DNA of 64,000 nt, taken from the NCBI GenBank assembly GCA_016699405.1, contig CP064972.1:4867501-4931500 (forward strand), given 5' to 3'. The stretch is from Holophagales bacterium. Lineage in GTDB: Bacteria; Acidobacteriota; Thermoanaerobaculia; Multivoradales; JAGPDF01. The position numbers and the translations under genes were made by a program. Every line of letters begins with the position of its first letter. Positions within the stretch are counted from its first letter, which is position 1. Below are positions 8,171 through 16,897 of this stretch, piece by piece. The notes below the pieces were generated by a model, which was not told the DNA's origin, did no database searches, and was given only the letters and a program-made list of their open reading frames with translations.

Positions 8171-8781
8171 CCCTCGCTCCGAGAAACCCGCGGCAGGCCC
8201 GATTCCTGCGCCGCGGTCAATCGTCTCATCGCCCGCACCAGCCGGCTCTCCACCGCCCCTTCGCTGATGCCGAGCGTGCGGGCGATCTCGCGGTAGGCCA
8301 GTCCCTCGAAACGCGCCAGGATCAGGACGGCTCGCTGGTTGGCCGGCAGGGCGTCGATCGCCTGCCGCGTGGCCTCCCAGCGCTCCCGCGCCGCGAGGCG
8401 ATCCAGCGGGCCGGGGGCCCCGTCGATCGGGTCGAGCTGGGGTCCCTCGTTCTCCCCGTTCTCGTCTGGCGAAAGCGAGAAGAATCGCAGAATCCGCTTG
8501 CGGCGCAGGCGATTGAGGCAGAAATTGACCGCGATCCGGTAGATCCAGGTGAAGACCTGCCCGTCCGGCCGAAAGCTCCCGGCTCGCCGATAGACCCGGA
8601 GAAAAACCTCCTGCGCCGCGTCGCGCGCCTCCTCCGGATCGCCCAGCAGGCGCTCGCAGAGGCGGAGCAACCGCGCCTGATGGCGCTCGACCAGCGGAGC
8701 GAACGCCTCCACATCGCCCTGGGCGACGCGCTGGAGCAACTCCCAATCCGGATCGGCGCCGGTGCGGCGTGGCTCGCTCAC
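8167..8781 (-). CDS. ECF-type RNA polymerase sigma factor
   Basis: 204 residues with sigma region 2 (LVERHQARLLRLCERLLGDPEEARDAAQEVFLRVYRRAGSF, shortened here in meaning to the DAAQEVF core, and VFTWIYRIAVNFCLNRLRRKR) and sigma region 4 (LPANQRAVLILARFEGL, AYREIARTLGISEGAVESRLVRA). No region 1 or 3, as expected for an extracytoplasmic-function sigma. It is followed by an anti-sigma and a Spy-like gene with four-base overlaps, a classical envelope-stress arrangement (RpoE/CnrH-like). Only 51 bases separate it from the kinase gene upstream, so the kinase and sigma genes may share a transcript. Confidence 0.93.
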   Translation of the reverse strand: MSEPRRTGADPDWELLQRVAQGDVEAFAPLVERHQARLLRLCERLLGDPEEARDAAQEVFLRVYRRAGSFRPDGQVFTWIYRIAVNFCLNRLRRKRILRFFSLSPDENGENEGPQLDPIDGAPGPLDRLAARERWEATRQAIDALPANQRAVLILARFEGLAYREIARTLGISEGAVESRLVRAMRRLTAAQESGLPRVSRSEG

Positions 8782-8832
8782 CTGCCCGGTGAAACCCTCG
8801 AGATCGCGAACCCCTGCGCCCTCGCCTTCAGC

Positions 8833-11490
8833 TCAGGTCGAGAGCTGGTCGAGCTCGCGCTGCAGCTCGTCGATCCGCGCGAACCGTTGCTCGGGGTCTT
8901 TCTCGAGGCAGCGCACGAGAAGTCGCTCGAGCCGCTCGGGGATGTCGGTCCAGCGCTCTCGCGGCGGCACCGGCGGATCCGACAGATGCTTGAGCAGGAC
9001 CTCCATCGGCGTGCCGCCGCCGAACGGCAGCGTGCCGGTGAAGAGCTCGTAGAGCACCACGCCGACGGCGTAGAGGTCGGTGGCGAAGCTCGGCTCGCGA
9101 CCCTGGATCTGTTCCGGGGCGAGATAGTGCGGCGTGCCGACGAGGAATCCGGCCTCGGTCACCCCAGCACCCGCCATGCGCTGTGCCGGCCGCGCCAGAC
9201 CGAAGTCCATCAGCTTGGCGTTGCCGCTCTGGTCGATGATGATGTTCTCCGGCTTGATGTCGCGGTGGAGGATGGCCAGGGCATGCGCCGCCGCGAGGCC
9301 GTTGCAGAGCTGCTTGCCGACGTGGAGCGCCGCGGAGAACGGCGGACGGCCACTCGCCTCCAGCAGGTAGCGCAGCGTCACTCCGCGGACGTACTCCATC
9401 GAGATGAACGGGACGCCGTCGAGCTCGCCGAAGTCGAAGGTGCGAAGGACATTCGGGTGGGTGATCCGGCGCGCCAGCTTCAGCTCGCTCTTCAACCGGT
9501 CGAGCAGGTCACGGTCCCCCGCTACCTCGCGCTTGAGCATCTTCAACGCGACGAGGTCGTCGAGCTCCTGGTCGCGCGCCTTGAAGACCACACCCATGCC
9601 GCCGGCACCGAGCACCGAGAGGATCTCGAAGCGCCCGCCGAGCAGCGAACCGGGAGCGATGTCGGCGAGCGTCGAGCGGCCGCCCGGCGCGGCCGCACCG
9701 CCGAGCGCGGGCGCCCCCCCCATCACTACCGTCGCCTGGGTGACCGACGGCGGCGTGCCGCAGACGCGCCCCGCAAGCTCGGCCGAGAGCACGTGGATCG
9801 GCTGCGGCGAGAGCAGGCTGCGCTGCGCCGGGACTTCGACGCCGGCCTGCGAGAACACCGTCGCCAGCTCGCCGTACACCGCGGGCGAGAGCACGAGATC
9901 TCCCGGCGTCGCCTCGCGCATCAACACCTCGAGCTGCTGCACCGCCGGGCCCAACAGCACGCGCTCGGGCTCGTCGGCGTAGGTCACCGACCCCGACAAA
10001 GCGTCGCCCGCGGCGAGCGCCAGCAACGGCGGCTCGGCCTGCTCGAGCTCGAGATCGCGGCTCGACAGCACCGCGAGAACCTCCGCGGCCGACTGCAACG
10101 CGCGCAGACTGCGTCCGTCGCCGTCGAAGGAGGCGAGGATCCGGTGCCCCGCGGCGATCTCGAGACGTCCGCCCCGCGCACCGACCGCGGCAGCGACGCG
10201 CCGCAGATCGCGCCCCATCCGGGCGAGCGTGTCGAGCGGCTCGAGGACCCCACGCGGACGCGCATAGCGCCGCATCTCCACCGCCATCAAGGTCCGCGGG
10301 CGGGTCTCCGGCGCCGCCGGCGGCGCGTGTCGCGGCGCTTCCGGCATCGATCGCGACAGCTCCATGACGTAGTCCTGCATGTCGCGGCGTTCGCGCAGGT
10401 CGGCGAGCAGATCGTTGAACGAGCGGGCGAGCTGGGCGACCTCGCGCGAACCTCCCGCCTCGAGGCGCACGTCGTAGCTCCCCTGCCGCGCCGCTTCGGC
10501 CGCCTCGGCGAGGCGCCGCACCGGGGCGAACGTGCGCCGGGAGAGCGCGTAGGACAGGGCGACCGCGGCGAGCAGCGCGAACGCACCGACGCCGAGCAGC
10601 AGCCCCTGGATCCGGCGGTAGGTCGCCAGCTCACGATCGAGCGAGGCGAGCGCAACGCTCGCACCCACCGGCGCGCCGGCCGCGTCGCGCAGCGGGGTGA
10701 GCAGCGCCACCCAGTTGCGCCCGTCGACTTCCAGCTCGAGCTGGTCGACGGCGTCGCCACGCTGGATGACGCGTCCGAGCAGGTCGCCCTTGAGGCGCAG
10801 CGCGGCGAGCAGCTTCTCCTCGAGGGCCGGCTCGAGCGTCGTCGCCACCACCGTCGGTCCGCCGGGGCCGCCGGCAAGGTAGGCCACCTCCGAGCCGGTG
10901 ATGCGTTGCACGTCGAGCGCGAGTCGGTCGTCGAGGGCGAAACCCGCGACCAGGTAGCCGAAGAGCAGCGGAGCCGGGTCCTGCGCGACGGTCAAGGGCT
11001 CGGCCACCGCGTAGTAGAGCTTCGAGCCCTCTTGCCAGACGCCCGACGCCGTCCCCTTGCGGGCCTGGGCGACGAACGGGTTGCGCGACAGGTCGGTGCC
11101 GTGTGCTTCCGGGTCGTCGGTGCGCGCGAAGAGCACGCCACTGGCATTGAGCAACAGGGCGAGGTCGTAACCGAGATCGCGCTGCCGTTCGGTGAGCTGG
11201 TCGAAGACCGCCGCCGGGTTGTTGGTGTCGATCGCCTCGACGATGTAGGCCTTGAAGGTCGGGAGCTGGGCGAGCAGGCGGACCGGGCCGAGCAGCAACT
11301 CGTAGCGCTGCTGCTGGAAGGCGCTCTGCACCGAGTTGGTCGCCAGGATCCGGTCGCGCGCCGCCTTGGTGGCGATGCGGTTGCCGAGCGTCCAGGTCAG
11401 CGCCACCGAGCTGCCGACCGCCAGCAGCAGCAGTCCGGCGTTGACCAGGAAGATGCGCGTGCCGAGCGAAGGGGAGAGCGGCCTAGTCAT
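8833..11490 (-). CDS. receptor Ser/Thr protein kinase with sensor, HAMP and cyclase-like domains
   Basis: 885 residues in an unusual order. Two membrane helices (about 14-36 and 293-315) flank an extracytoplasmic sensor of some 255 residues, dCache-like in length. A HAMP linker follows (about 315-370), then a region (about 395-560) resembling a class III nucleotide cyclase domain but lacking clear catalytic metal residues (LALAAGDALSGSV, VLLGPAVQQLEVLMREA). The C-terminal kinase (about 612-875) is intact: glycine loop LGAGGMGVVF, VALKM lysine, HRDIKPEN, DFG and APEQ. The start at 11490 overlaps the stop of the cupredoxin-like gene by eight bases, so the two may be co-translated. Confidence 0.88.
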   Translation of the reverse strand: MTRPLSPSLGTRIFLVNAGLLLLAVGSSVALTWTLGNRIATKAARDRILATNSVQSAFQQQRYELLLGPVRLLAQLPTFKAYIVEAIDTNNPAAVFDQLTERQRDLGYDLALLLNASGVLFARTDDPEAHGTDLSRNPFVAQARKGTASGVWQEGSKLYYAVAEPLTVAQDPAPLLFGYLVAGFALDDRLALDVQRITGSEVAYLAGGPGGPTVVATTLEPALEEKLLAALRLKGDLLGRVIQRGDAVDQLELEVDGRNWVALLTPLRDAAGAPVGASVALASLDRELATYRRIQGLLLGVGAFALLAAVALSYALSRRTFAPVRRLAEAAEAARQGSYDVRLEAGGSREVAQLARSFNDLLADLRERRDMQDYVMELSRSMPEAPRHAPPAAPETRPRTLMAVEMRRYARPRGVLEPLDTLARMGRDLRRVAAAVGARGGRLEIAAGHRILASFDGDGRSLRALQSAAEVLAVLSSRDLELEQAEPPLLALAAGDALSGSVTYADEPERVLLGPAVQQLEVLMREATPGDLVLSPAVYGELATVFSQAGVEVPAQRSLLSPQPIHVLSAELAGRVCGTPPSVTQATVVMGGAPALGGAAAPGGRSTLADIAPGSLLGGRFEILSVLGAGGMGVVFKARDQELDDLVALKMLKREVAGDRDLLDRLKSELKLARRITHPNVLRTFDFGELDGVPFISMEYVRGVTLRYLLEASGRPPFSAALHVGKQLCNGLAAAHALAILHRDIKPENIIIDQSGNAKLMDFGLARPAQRMAGAGVTEAGFLVGTPHYLAPEQIQGREPSFATDLYAVGVVLYELFTGTLPFGGGTPMEVLLKHLSDPPVPPRERWTDIPERLERLLVRCLEKDPEQRFARIDELQRELDQLST

Positions 11491-12166
11491 AGGAACGAGT
11501 CGACCCGTAAGCCTTTCCATGCTTGTCGCTGTGCGGCGGGATCCGCGGCTTGCTCACCTCGAGCAGGATGCGGGGCGGCGCGGCGGCCGGCGAGGCGAGC
11601 GCCAGGGTCAGCGCCTCGGCCCGCTCGTGCCAGACGAGAAGCTTGCCCGGACCCTCGGGAACCCCTCGCAGGAGGAAGCTCCCGTCGGCCGCGGGTCGCG
11701 CGTGAAACGGCGTGTCCACCACCATGACGTAGGCGACCATCGAATGATGGACGTTGCAGAAGACCCGCACCAACCCCGGCGAGTCGAACCGCCATGCCTT
11801 GCCGGGACCGCGACCGACGAGCCCGAGGTCGAAGGCATTGCGGCCGGAGACCGAGAAGACGTTGTGCAGGATCGGGTCCTGGTTGGGGAAGGTCACCGTC
11901 GATCCGGTCGGCACGACGAGAATGCGCGGCTCGAACTCCTTCTTCACCGTCACCATCTCGAAGCGACCCGGTGCGGGTCGCGCGCCGGCGAGCGGGCGAT
12001 CCGGAGTGAAGGTCACGACCGCCTGGCGAACGTCGACGCTGCGGTCGCGCTCCTGGCGACCGGGCGCGCGCACCTCGACCGTCCCCTGCAGGTCGGCGGC
12101 CACGCCGGGCGTGGCGACGAGCAGCCACGCACCGGCGACACGGAGGGCTCGAGCGAAGGGACGCAC
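11483..12166 (-). CDS. exported cupredoxin-like / carboxypeptidase-regulatory-like protein
   Basis: 227 residues with a cleavable signal peptide (ALRVAGAWLLVATPGVAA). The mature protein has a cupredoxin-like core with a type-1 copper ligand pattern: His in FPNQDPILHNVFS and then Cys, His and Met in VFCNVHHSM. A Gly-rich beta segment after it (ADGSFLLRGVPEGPGKLLVWH) is typical of the regulatory-like domain found in methylamine-utilisation-type periplasmic proteins. It probably carries copper and electrons in the periplasm. It is co-oriented with and overlaps the receptor kinase, suggesting a redox or copper input to that kinase (inference). GTG start. Confidence 0.75.
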   Translation of the reverse strand: MRPFARALRVAGAWLLVATPGVAADLQGTVEVRAPGRQERDRSVDVRQAVVTFTPDRPLAGARPAPGRFEMVTVKKEFEPRILVVPTGSTVTFPNQDPILHNVFSVSGRNAFDLGLVGRGPGKAWRFDSPGLVRVFCNVHHSMVAYVMVVDTPFHARPAADGSFLLRGVPEGPGKLLVWHERAEALTLALASPAAAPPRILLEVSKPRIPPHSDKHGKAYGSTRSYD

Positions 12167-12187
12167 GCGATCACCTGGCCCGGACGA

Positions 12188-12580
12188 TCAACGTTCCTTG
12201 AGCGAAGAGGCGAGCAGACCGAGCCCACCGGCGAGCAGACCGAGCATGACCAGCGTGTTGTAGAGACTGGTCGGCCGGAAGTAGATGTCGAGGTGAACCA
12301 GGATCCCGGCGAGGACGATCACCGCGCCGGCAGCCAGGAGCAACCAGCCCACCCACGAGCGAGCGTCGAAGAAGAGGAGGGCGATGCCGACGAGCAGCGG
12401 CAGGAGCGAGAGTCCGAAGGCGTTGAACCCCCAGAGCATCCAGCCCCCGCTCGTCACGGTGACCTGCTGCGTCAACAGGTAGGCGCCGGCCACGGCCATC
12501 AGGAAGCCGACGAGAAAGCGGCCGCACCCTCCCGGGGTTCCGCCCGGGCGGCGCCAGCGTTCGAGCTCGGTGGCGGGCAC
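12188..12580 (-). CDS. four-helix small membrane protein, unknown function
   Basis: 130 residues with four predicted membrane helices (FLVGFLMAVAGAYLLT; FGLSLLPLLVGIALLFF; VGWLLLAAGAVIVLAGIL; LVMLGLLAGGLGLLASS) after a short charged N-terminus. No catalytic motif is visible; the layout recalls LiaF/LiaI-type or DUF5668-like small membrane proteins, without clear identity. The GTG start at 12580 is chosen because a TATCAT element lies exactly six bases before it, as at several other genes here. It precedes the cupredoxin-like gene by 21 bases and is probably first in that minus-strand operon. Confidence 0.7.
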   Translation of the reverse strand: MPATELERWRRPGGTPGGCGRFLVGFLMAVAGAYLLTQQVTVTSGGWMLWGFNAFGLSLLPLLVGIALLFFDARSWVGWLLLAAGAVIVLAGILVHLDIYFRPTSLYNTLVMLGLLAGGLGLLASSLKER

Positions 12581-12586
12581 GGGCGG

Positions 12587-12592
12587 ATGATA
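12587..12592 (-). promoter_or_regulatory. candidate -10 element for leaderless transcription (small membrane protein)
   Basis: TATCAT reads toward the GTG start codon at 12580 with a six-base spacer CCGCCC, which would put the transcription start at or next to the initiation codon. No good -35 is visible in the GC-rich sequence upstream. Confidence 0.4.
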
Positions 12593-12643
12593 GCAGCGCC
12601 ACGCCGCCGCGGCAGTGCGCTCGCCCACCCTGCGGTCGCGTGG

Positions 12644-12649
12644 CAGAAT
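12644..12649 (+). promoter_or_regulatory. candidate -10 element for leaderless transcription (luxE-like gene)
   Basis: CAGAAT lies six bases (CGCGCC) before the GTG start at 12656, the same geometry as at other genes here. It is the weakest match of the set. Confidence 0.3.
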
Positions 12650-12655
12650 CGCGCC

Positions 12656-13801
12656 GTGCTGCCGCCCGAGTCCCCCGCACCGCTCGCGCCCGACGCGGAA
12701 GCCGTCGCGTCGGCGGCGCTCCGCCGCCGGATCGCCGACTTCCTGCTCGCGCCCGATCCGGCACGTTTCGACGAGCTCGCACTCGCCGCCTTCCGCTTCC
12801 AGCTCGAGCGCCAGGCCCCGCTGCGCCAGCTCTGTTCGCGGCACGGCGTTCGCGCCGAGGCCGTGGCGACCTGGAGCGAGGTTCCGATGGTCCCGGTCTC
12901 CGCCTACCGCAGCCTCGATCTTGCGGTGGCCCCACCGGTCGAGATCTTCCGCTCGAGCGGGACCCACGGGCCGGATCGCAGCGTGCACCGGCACCCGTTT
13001 CCCGAGCTCTACCGCGCGACGATCGACGCCGCCTTCCCGCGCTACTGCCTGCCGCGGGGAGACCGGCCGCCGATGCTCGCCCTCGTGCCACCGCGCGAAC
13101 TGGTCGCCGATTCGAGCCTGGGCTTCATGGTCGCCCACGTGCTCGAGCGTTTCGGCGGCCCGGCCTCGGCCTACGCCTTCGGAGCGCGGGGCGTCGAGGC
13201 GGGAGTCGCCCGCTCCTGGCTCGGCGCCCGCCAGCGCAGCGGCACGCCGGTCCTGCTCCTCGCCACCGTCTTCGCGCTGGCGGATCTGCTCGAGGCGCTC
13301 GAGCGGATGGGGCTGCGCTTCCGGCTCGCTCCGGGAAGCACCGTCTTCGTCACCGGCGGATTCAAAGGCCGGCGTGCCGAGGTCGATCCGCGGGAGCTGG
13401 CCACCGCCCTGGTCGCCGGGCTCGGCATCGCCCCGGAGGGGATCGTCGGCGAATACGGCATGACCGAGCTGACCAGCCAGGCCTACACGGCGACGCAGCT
13501 CGGCGGACGGAGCGACCTGTTCGTCGTGCCGCCCTGGATGCGCTTCCGCGTGCTGTCGCCCGAGAGCCTCGAACCGACGCCGAGCGGGGAGCCCGGTCTG
13601 CTCGCCCTGTTCGACCTGGCGAATCTCGGAACCGCCGTCCACCTCCTGACGGAGGATCTGGCGATCGCCGAGGAAGGTGGCTTCCGCCTCGTCGGGCGGG
13701 CCGCCGGTGCCGAGCTGCGCGGCTGCTCCCTGCTGGCCGAGGAGCTTTCCGGCCCCCGACCCGGGGAGACCGCGCCACCCCGCGGCGACGCGCTACACTG
13801 A
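12656..13801 (+). CDS. LuxE-like acyl-protein synthetase
   Basis: A 381-residue protein of the LuxE/PaaK-type adenylating superfamily. Typical features are the N-terminal FRFQLERQAPLRQLC, SAYRSLDLAVAPPVEIFRSSGTHG (the Ser/Thr/Gly-rich nucleotide-binding loop), FVTGGFKGRR and VGEYGMTELTSQAY, followed by LTEDLA. LuxE enzymes activate fatty acids as acyl-AMP and hand the acyl group to a LuxC reductase that makes the aldehyde. A LuxC-like gene lies 1.8 kb downstream on the same strand, but no luciferase (luxAB) or thioesterase (luxD) gene is present, so light production is not implied. The GTG start is placed by the -10-like element six bases upstream. Confidence 0.82.
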   Translation: MLPPESPAPLAPDAEAVASAALRRRIADFLLAPDPARFDELALAAFRFQLERQAPLRQLCSRHGVRAEAVATWSEVPMVPVSAYRSLDLAVAPPVEIFRSSGTHGPDRSVHRHPFPELYRATIDAAFPRYCLPRGDRPPMLALVPPRELVADSSLGFMVAHVLERFGGPASAYAFGARGVEAGVARSWLGARQRSGTPVLLLATVFALADLLEALERMGLRFRLAPGSTVFVTGGFKGRRAEVDPRELATALVAGLGIAPEGIVGEYGMTELTSQAYTATQLGGRSDLFVVPPWMRFRVLSPESLEPTPSGEPGLLALFDLANLGTAVHLLTEDLAIAEEGGFRLVGRAAGAELRGCSLLAEELSGPRPGETAPPRGDALH

Positions 13802-13822
13802 CCGAACCAGGAGGGTCAACCG

Positions 13823-15187
13823 ATGCGTCCGACCCCATTCCTTCGCTTCACTTTCGTTCTCTCGCTCCTGCTCGTGCCGTTCGCCGGCGCGGCTGCGAGC
13901 GATTCCTCCGCCGCGATTCCGGTGCTGATCGCGATCGACTCCAGCCGGTCGCTCTCCCCCGCCGAGAACGCAGCCACCGTCGCCATCGCGCAGGAGCTGA
14001 TCGGCAAGCTGCCGGCGGGTGTCCCTGCCGCCGTGCTCTCCTTCGACGACGAGGTGCACTGGCTCGCCTTCCCGGGCGATCCGACGGCGGCTCGCGCGCC
14101 CGGCCAGGTGCAGGTCAAGGGCCGCTACACCGTGCTCAACGATGCCCTGGTCGAAGGGGTCCGCACGCTGTCGAGCGGCGGCGTCGTCGTGCTCCTCTCC
14201 GACGGCCGCGACGAGAACTCGGCCACCACGCTCGAGGACGCGGCGCGACTGGCCGGTGAGCACGGCGTCCGGGTCGTCGCCGTCGGTTGCGGCCGACCCG
14301 ACGAGCGCACGTTGCGCCGCCTCGCTCTGCTGACCGGCGGAACCTACGCGGGGATGCGGAGCGCCACCGACGCCGACCGGATCCTCACCGAGGTCACCCG
14401 GCTGCACGACGCCCGGGTCGCCGAAAGGCGAGCCGAGGAGGCACGCCTGGCCCCACCGCCGTCGCCTCCGACGCCAGTGCCGATCGCCACGCCCCCTCCC
14501 GAGCCCTCGTCGAGCGGACCGGGCGCCGTTTTCCTCGGCTTGGCCCTCCTGCTCGCCGCGGCAGCGGCCACCGTCGGCTATCTGCTGGCCCGCCGTCGGG
14601 CCGCTTCCCAGGCCACGGGGCGCGGCGAATACCCCGAGCTCGGCACCTCTCCCGGGGTGGCAATGCCGCCTCCGGCGGTGCCGGCGGTGGAGTCCGCACC
14701 GATCGATCCCGGGCTGCTCGCCCTGTTGCGGTCGCGGGTCGCGGCACCGCCGGGGCAGATCCTCCAACTGTCGCTCGACGACACCGCCTCGTTCCAGCGG
14801 CTGCCGTTCTCGGAGTCGGCGGAGAAGACGCTCGTCCTCACCGAGGAGATGGTGCTCACCGTCCGCGAGCCGGGCCGCGAGCCGCGCTCCTATCGTCTGC
14901 CACCCGATCGCGCGATCTCGATCGGACGCGATTCCCAGCGCAACACCCTGGCGTTTCCCGACCCGACGCTCTCCGGCCAGCACTTCCGGATCGCGCTCGA
15001 CGAGGGCGTCGCCTACCTGATCGATCTCGACTCGACCAACGGCGTCTTCCTCAACGAGACGCGGGTGCGCGCCGCGCGGATCCGCCCGGGCGACCGGCTG
15101 CGCGCCGGCATGCTCGAGCTCGAGCTGCAGGTCCGCCAGGAGAGAGCCTCGGCGGAGGTTTCCCGGCTGAGGCCGTTCAGGGAATGA
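13823..15187 (+). CDS. membrane-anchored vWA-FHA protein
   Basis: 454 residues: signal peptide (FVLSLLLVPFAGAAA), a von Willebrand A domain from about residue 33 to 205 with the metal-site motif D39-S-S-R-S and a later DGRDEN, a Pro-rich linker, one membrane helix at about 233-255, and a cytoplasmic FHA domain near the C-terminus (IGRDSQRNTLAF, LSGQHF, DLDSTNGVFLNE). The vWA part faces the periplasm and the FHA part the cytoplasm, where it would bind phospho-Thr, possibly on targets of a Ser/Thr kinase such as the one encoded nearby. AGGAGG before the ATG supports the start. Its 3' end overlaps the converging VOC gene by 11 bases. Confidence 0.85.
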   Translation: MRPTPFLRFTFVLSLLLVPFAGAAASDSSAAIPVLIAIDSSRSLSPAENAATVAIAQELIGKLPAGVPAAVLSFDDEVHWLAFPGDPTAARAPGQVQVKGRYTVLNDALVEGVRTLSSGGVVVLLSDGRDENSATTLEDAARLAGEHGVRVVAVGCGRPDERTLRRLALLTGGTYAGMRSATDADRILTEVTRLHDARVAERRAEEARLAPPPSPPTPVPIATPPPEPSSSGPGAVFLGLALLLAAAAATVGYLLARRRAASQATGRGEYPELGTSPGVAMPPPAVPAVESAPIDPGLLALLRSRVAAPPGQILQLSLDDTASFQRLPFSESAEKTLVLTEEMVLTVREPGREPRSYRLPPDRAISIGRDSQRNTLAFPDPTLSGQHFRIALDEGVAYLIDLDSTNGVFLNETRVRAARIRPGDRLRAGMLELELQVRQERASAEVSRLRPFRE

Positions 15188-15593
15188 CCGGCGCCTGCGT
15201 CGCTTCGGCTTCGGCGCCGCTGGCTCGACGCTCCCAGAGCCCGAAGCGGTTCCCCTCGGGATCGCGGAAGCGGGCGAATCGACCGGCCGTTCCGACCGCC
15301 ACCGGGGCGAGCTCGACGACGCCACCGCACTCGCGGATGCGGGCGAGGCAGACCTCGAGCGTCGCGTCCTCGACGTGCAGCACGAGCAACGGCTGACCGT
15401 CCACCAGCTCGCCAGCGGCGAGCAGACCGCCGGCGATTCCCGGTTCGGAGGCGGCGGGCGGACGCAGACGACGATAGTCTCCTCCGGACCAGGGGGCGCT
15501 CACCGCCTGCCAGCCGAACGCCTCGCAGAAGAAGCGCTCGGCGCGCCCGAGATCGCTTGCCGGAACCTCGAAATGTCCCACCGTGACCCGCAT
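15177..15593 (-). CDS. VOC (glyoxalase/dioxygenase-fold) family protein
   Basis: 138 residues with the vicinal-oxygen-chelate fold: TVGHFEVPASDLGRAERFFCEAFGW at the start, a Gly-rich middle strand (GIAGGLLA) and the C-terminal signature FRDPEGNRFGLWE. His7 and the final Glu are in positions usual for metal ligands. The substrate cannot be deduced. The start codon lies inside the 5' end of the divergent luxC-like gene as annotated, so one of the two starts may be misplaced by a few codons. It sits between the vWA-FHA and LuxC-like genes on the opposite strand. Confidence 0.8.
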   Translation of the reverse strand: MRVTVGHFEVPASDLGRAERFFCEAFGWQAVSAPWSGGDYRRLRPPAASEPGIAGGLLAAGELVDGQPLLVLHVEDATLEVCLARIRECGGVVELAPVAVGTAGRFARFRDPEGNRFGLWERRASGAEAEATQAPVIP

Positions 15594-16880
15594 CGCGAGC
15601 CGAACCTATCGCAGGATGCGGCCATCGGTGCCCTCGCGCCGGGTGCGGACGTTGCGCTGCCCTTCGGCTGGACGCGCCCTCCCGGACCTGCCGCTGCGGC
15701 GGACGACTGGACTCCACCGCAGCTTGCCGCGCTCGTCGCCCACCTGGCGACCGCCGGCGTCTCCGCGCTGAGCGCCCTGACCCGCGACGCGCTCCTCGAC
15801 GCCTGGAGCGACACCGTCGAGCGCTTCCGCGACCCGCACGGCAGCGAGCGAACCCTGCTCGAGCCGGGGCTCGTCCGGCGCACCGGTCTCGCCCCGCGCA
15901 GCCTTGCCGCGGCGCTCGAGGTCGTGCTCACCGGGGTCTCCCGAGAGCCCGCCCGCCGGCTCTTCGCCCGTGCCGTGCCGCTCGAGCAGGCAGCGCCGGC
16001 CCTGGTGGTGCTGGCCGGGAATCTCCCCGCCCTCGGACTGCAGCCGCTCCTTCCCGCCCTCGCCTTGCGGCGCCCGCTGCTGCTCAAGAGCCCCTCGGCG
16101 GAACCGCTCTTTCTGCCGGCCTTCGTCCGTGCCCTCGCCACGCGCTTGCCCGCCGCCGGCGAGGCGATCGCCGCGCTCTGCTGGCGGGGGGGCGATCCGC
16201 GGCTCGAAGCGCCGATCCTCGCCGGCGTCGATCGGGTGCTCGCCTACGGCGACGCTCCGGCACTCGCCGACCTCACGCGGCGAGCGCCCGGACGCGTCCT
16301 CGGCTACGGCCCGAAGGCCAGCCTGGCGCTCGTCGGCGCGGAGGCCGATCTCCGCACGTGCGCCCGCGGCCTGGCGCGCGACATCGCGCTCTTCGACCAG
16401 CGCGGCTGCCTGTCGGTCCACGCCGTCTACTGCGCCGGCGGGGCGTCGGAGCTGGCTGAACGGTTGGCCGGCGAGCTGGCTCGGATCGCCGGGGAGCTGC
16501 CGCCAGGGGAGGGATCCCTCACCGCTCGCGCCGCCGTGCGCCAGGCGCGGGACGAGGCCGCGCTGCGGGGATTGGAAACTCCGCCGCTCGACTTCTCCCT
16601 TGGCACCGTGCTCGTCGAGCCGCGGCTTGCGTTCCGCCCGTCTCCCGGGCTGCGGACGGTGCGCATCCATCCGGTCGGAGAGCTCGCGTCCAGCCTCGGG
16701 GCGCTGGAGTGCTGGAACGGCCGCCTCCAGGGCGTCGCGCTCGCCGGGGTTTCCGCCTGGGCGCTCCGGGCGGAGCTCGAACGGCTGGGATGTTCGCGCT
16801 TCGCCGAACCCGGCGAATTGCAGTCGGTCGACGCCGCCTGGGCCAACGGCGGCATCGACCCACTCGTCGCCCTCGGCTGA
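15573..16880 (+). CDS. LuxC-like acyl-CoA/acyl-protein reductase
   Basis: A 435-residue member of the LuxC family, a branch of the aldehyde dehydrogenase superfamily. Family features: LVVLAGNLPALGLQPLLPAL for cofactor binding, RRPLLLKSPSAEPLF, and DQRGCLSVHAVYC, whose Cys279 is the predicted acyl-accepting nucleophile. These enzymes reduce activated fatty acyl groups to aldehydes with NADPH. With the LuxE-like gene this makes an acyl-activation and reduction pair; the aldehyde could feed wax-ester, alkane or signal synthesis (speculative). ATG at 15573 overlaps the divergent VOC gene by 21 bases; the conserved region starts only around residue 40. Confidence 0.82.
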   Translation: MSHRDPHREPNLSQDAAIGALAPGADVALPFGWTRPPGPAAAADDWTPPQLAALVAHLATAGVSALSALTRDALLDAWSDTVERFRDPHGSERTLLEPGLVRRTGLAPRSLAAALEVVLTGVSREPARRLFARAVPLEQAAPALVVLAGNLPALGLQPLLPALALRRPLLLKSPSAEPLFLPAFVRALATRLPAAGEAIAALCWRGGDPRLEAPILAGVDRVLAYGDAPALADLTRRAPGRVLGYGPKASLALVGAEADLRTCARGLARDIALFDQRGCLSVHAVYCAGGASELAERLAGELARIAGELPPGEGSLTARAAVRQARDEAALRGLETPPLDFSLGTVLVEPRLAFRPSPGLRTVRIHPVGELASSLGALECWNGRLQGVALAGVSAWALRAELERLGCSRFAEPGELQSVDAAWANGGIDPLVALG

Positions 16881-16897
16881 GTGGGCGTCGCGGCGCG

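Noticed and set aside
8680..11727. A 1015-codon plus-strand frame opposite the receptor kinase
   Set aside because: Low-complexity composition and no recognisable domain, while the opposite strand has a complete kinase with all catalytic motifs.
12656..16880. A bioluminescence operon
   Set aside because: LuxE- and LuxC-like genes are present but no luciferase subunits, and these families occur in non-luminous bacteria.
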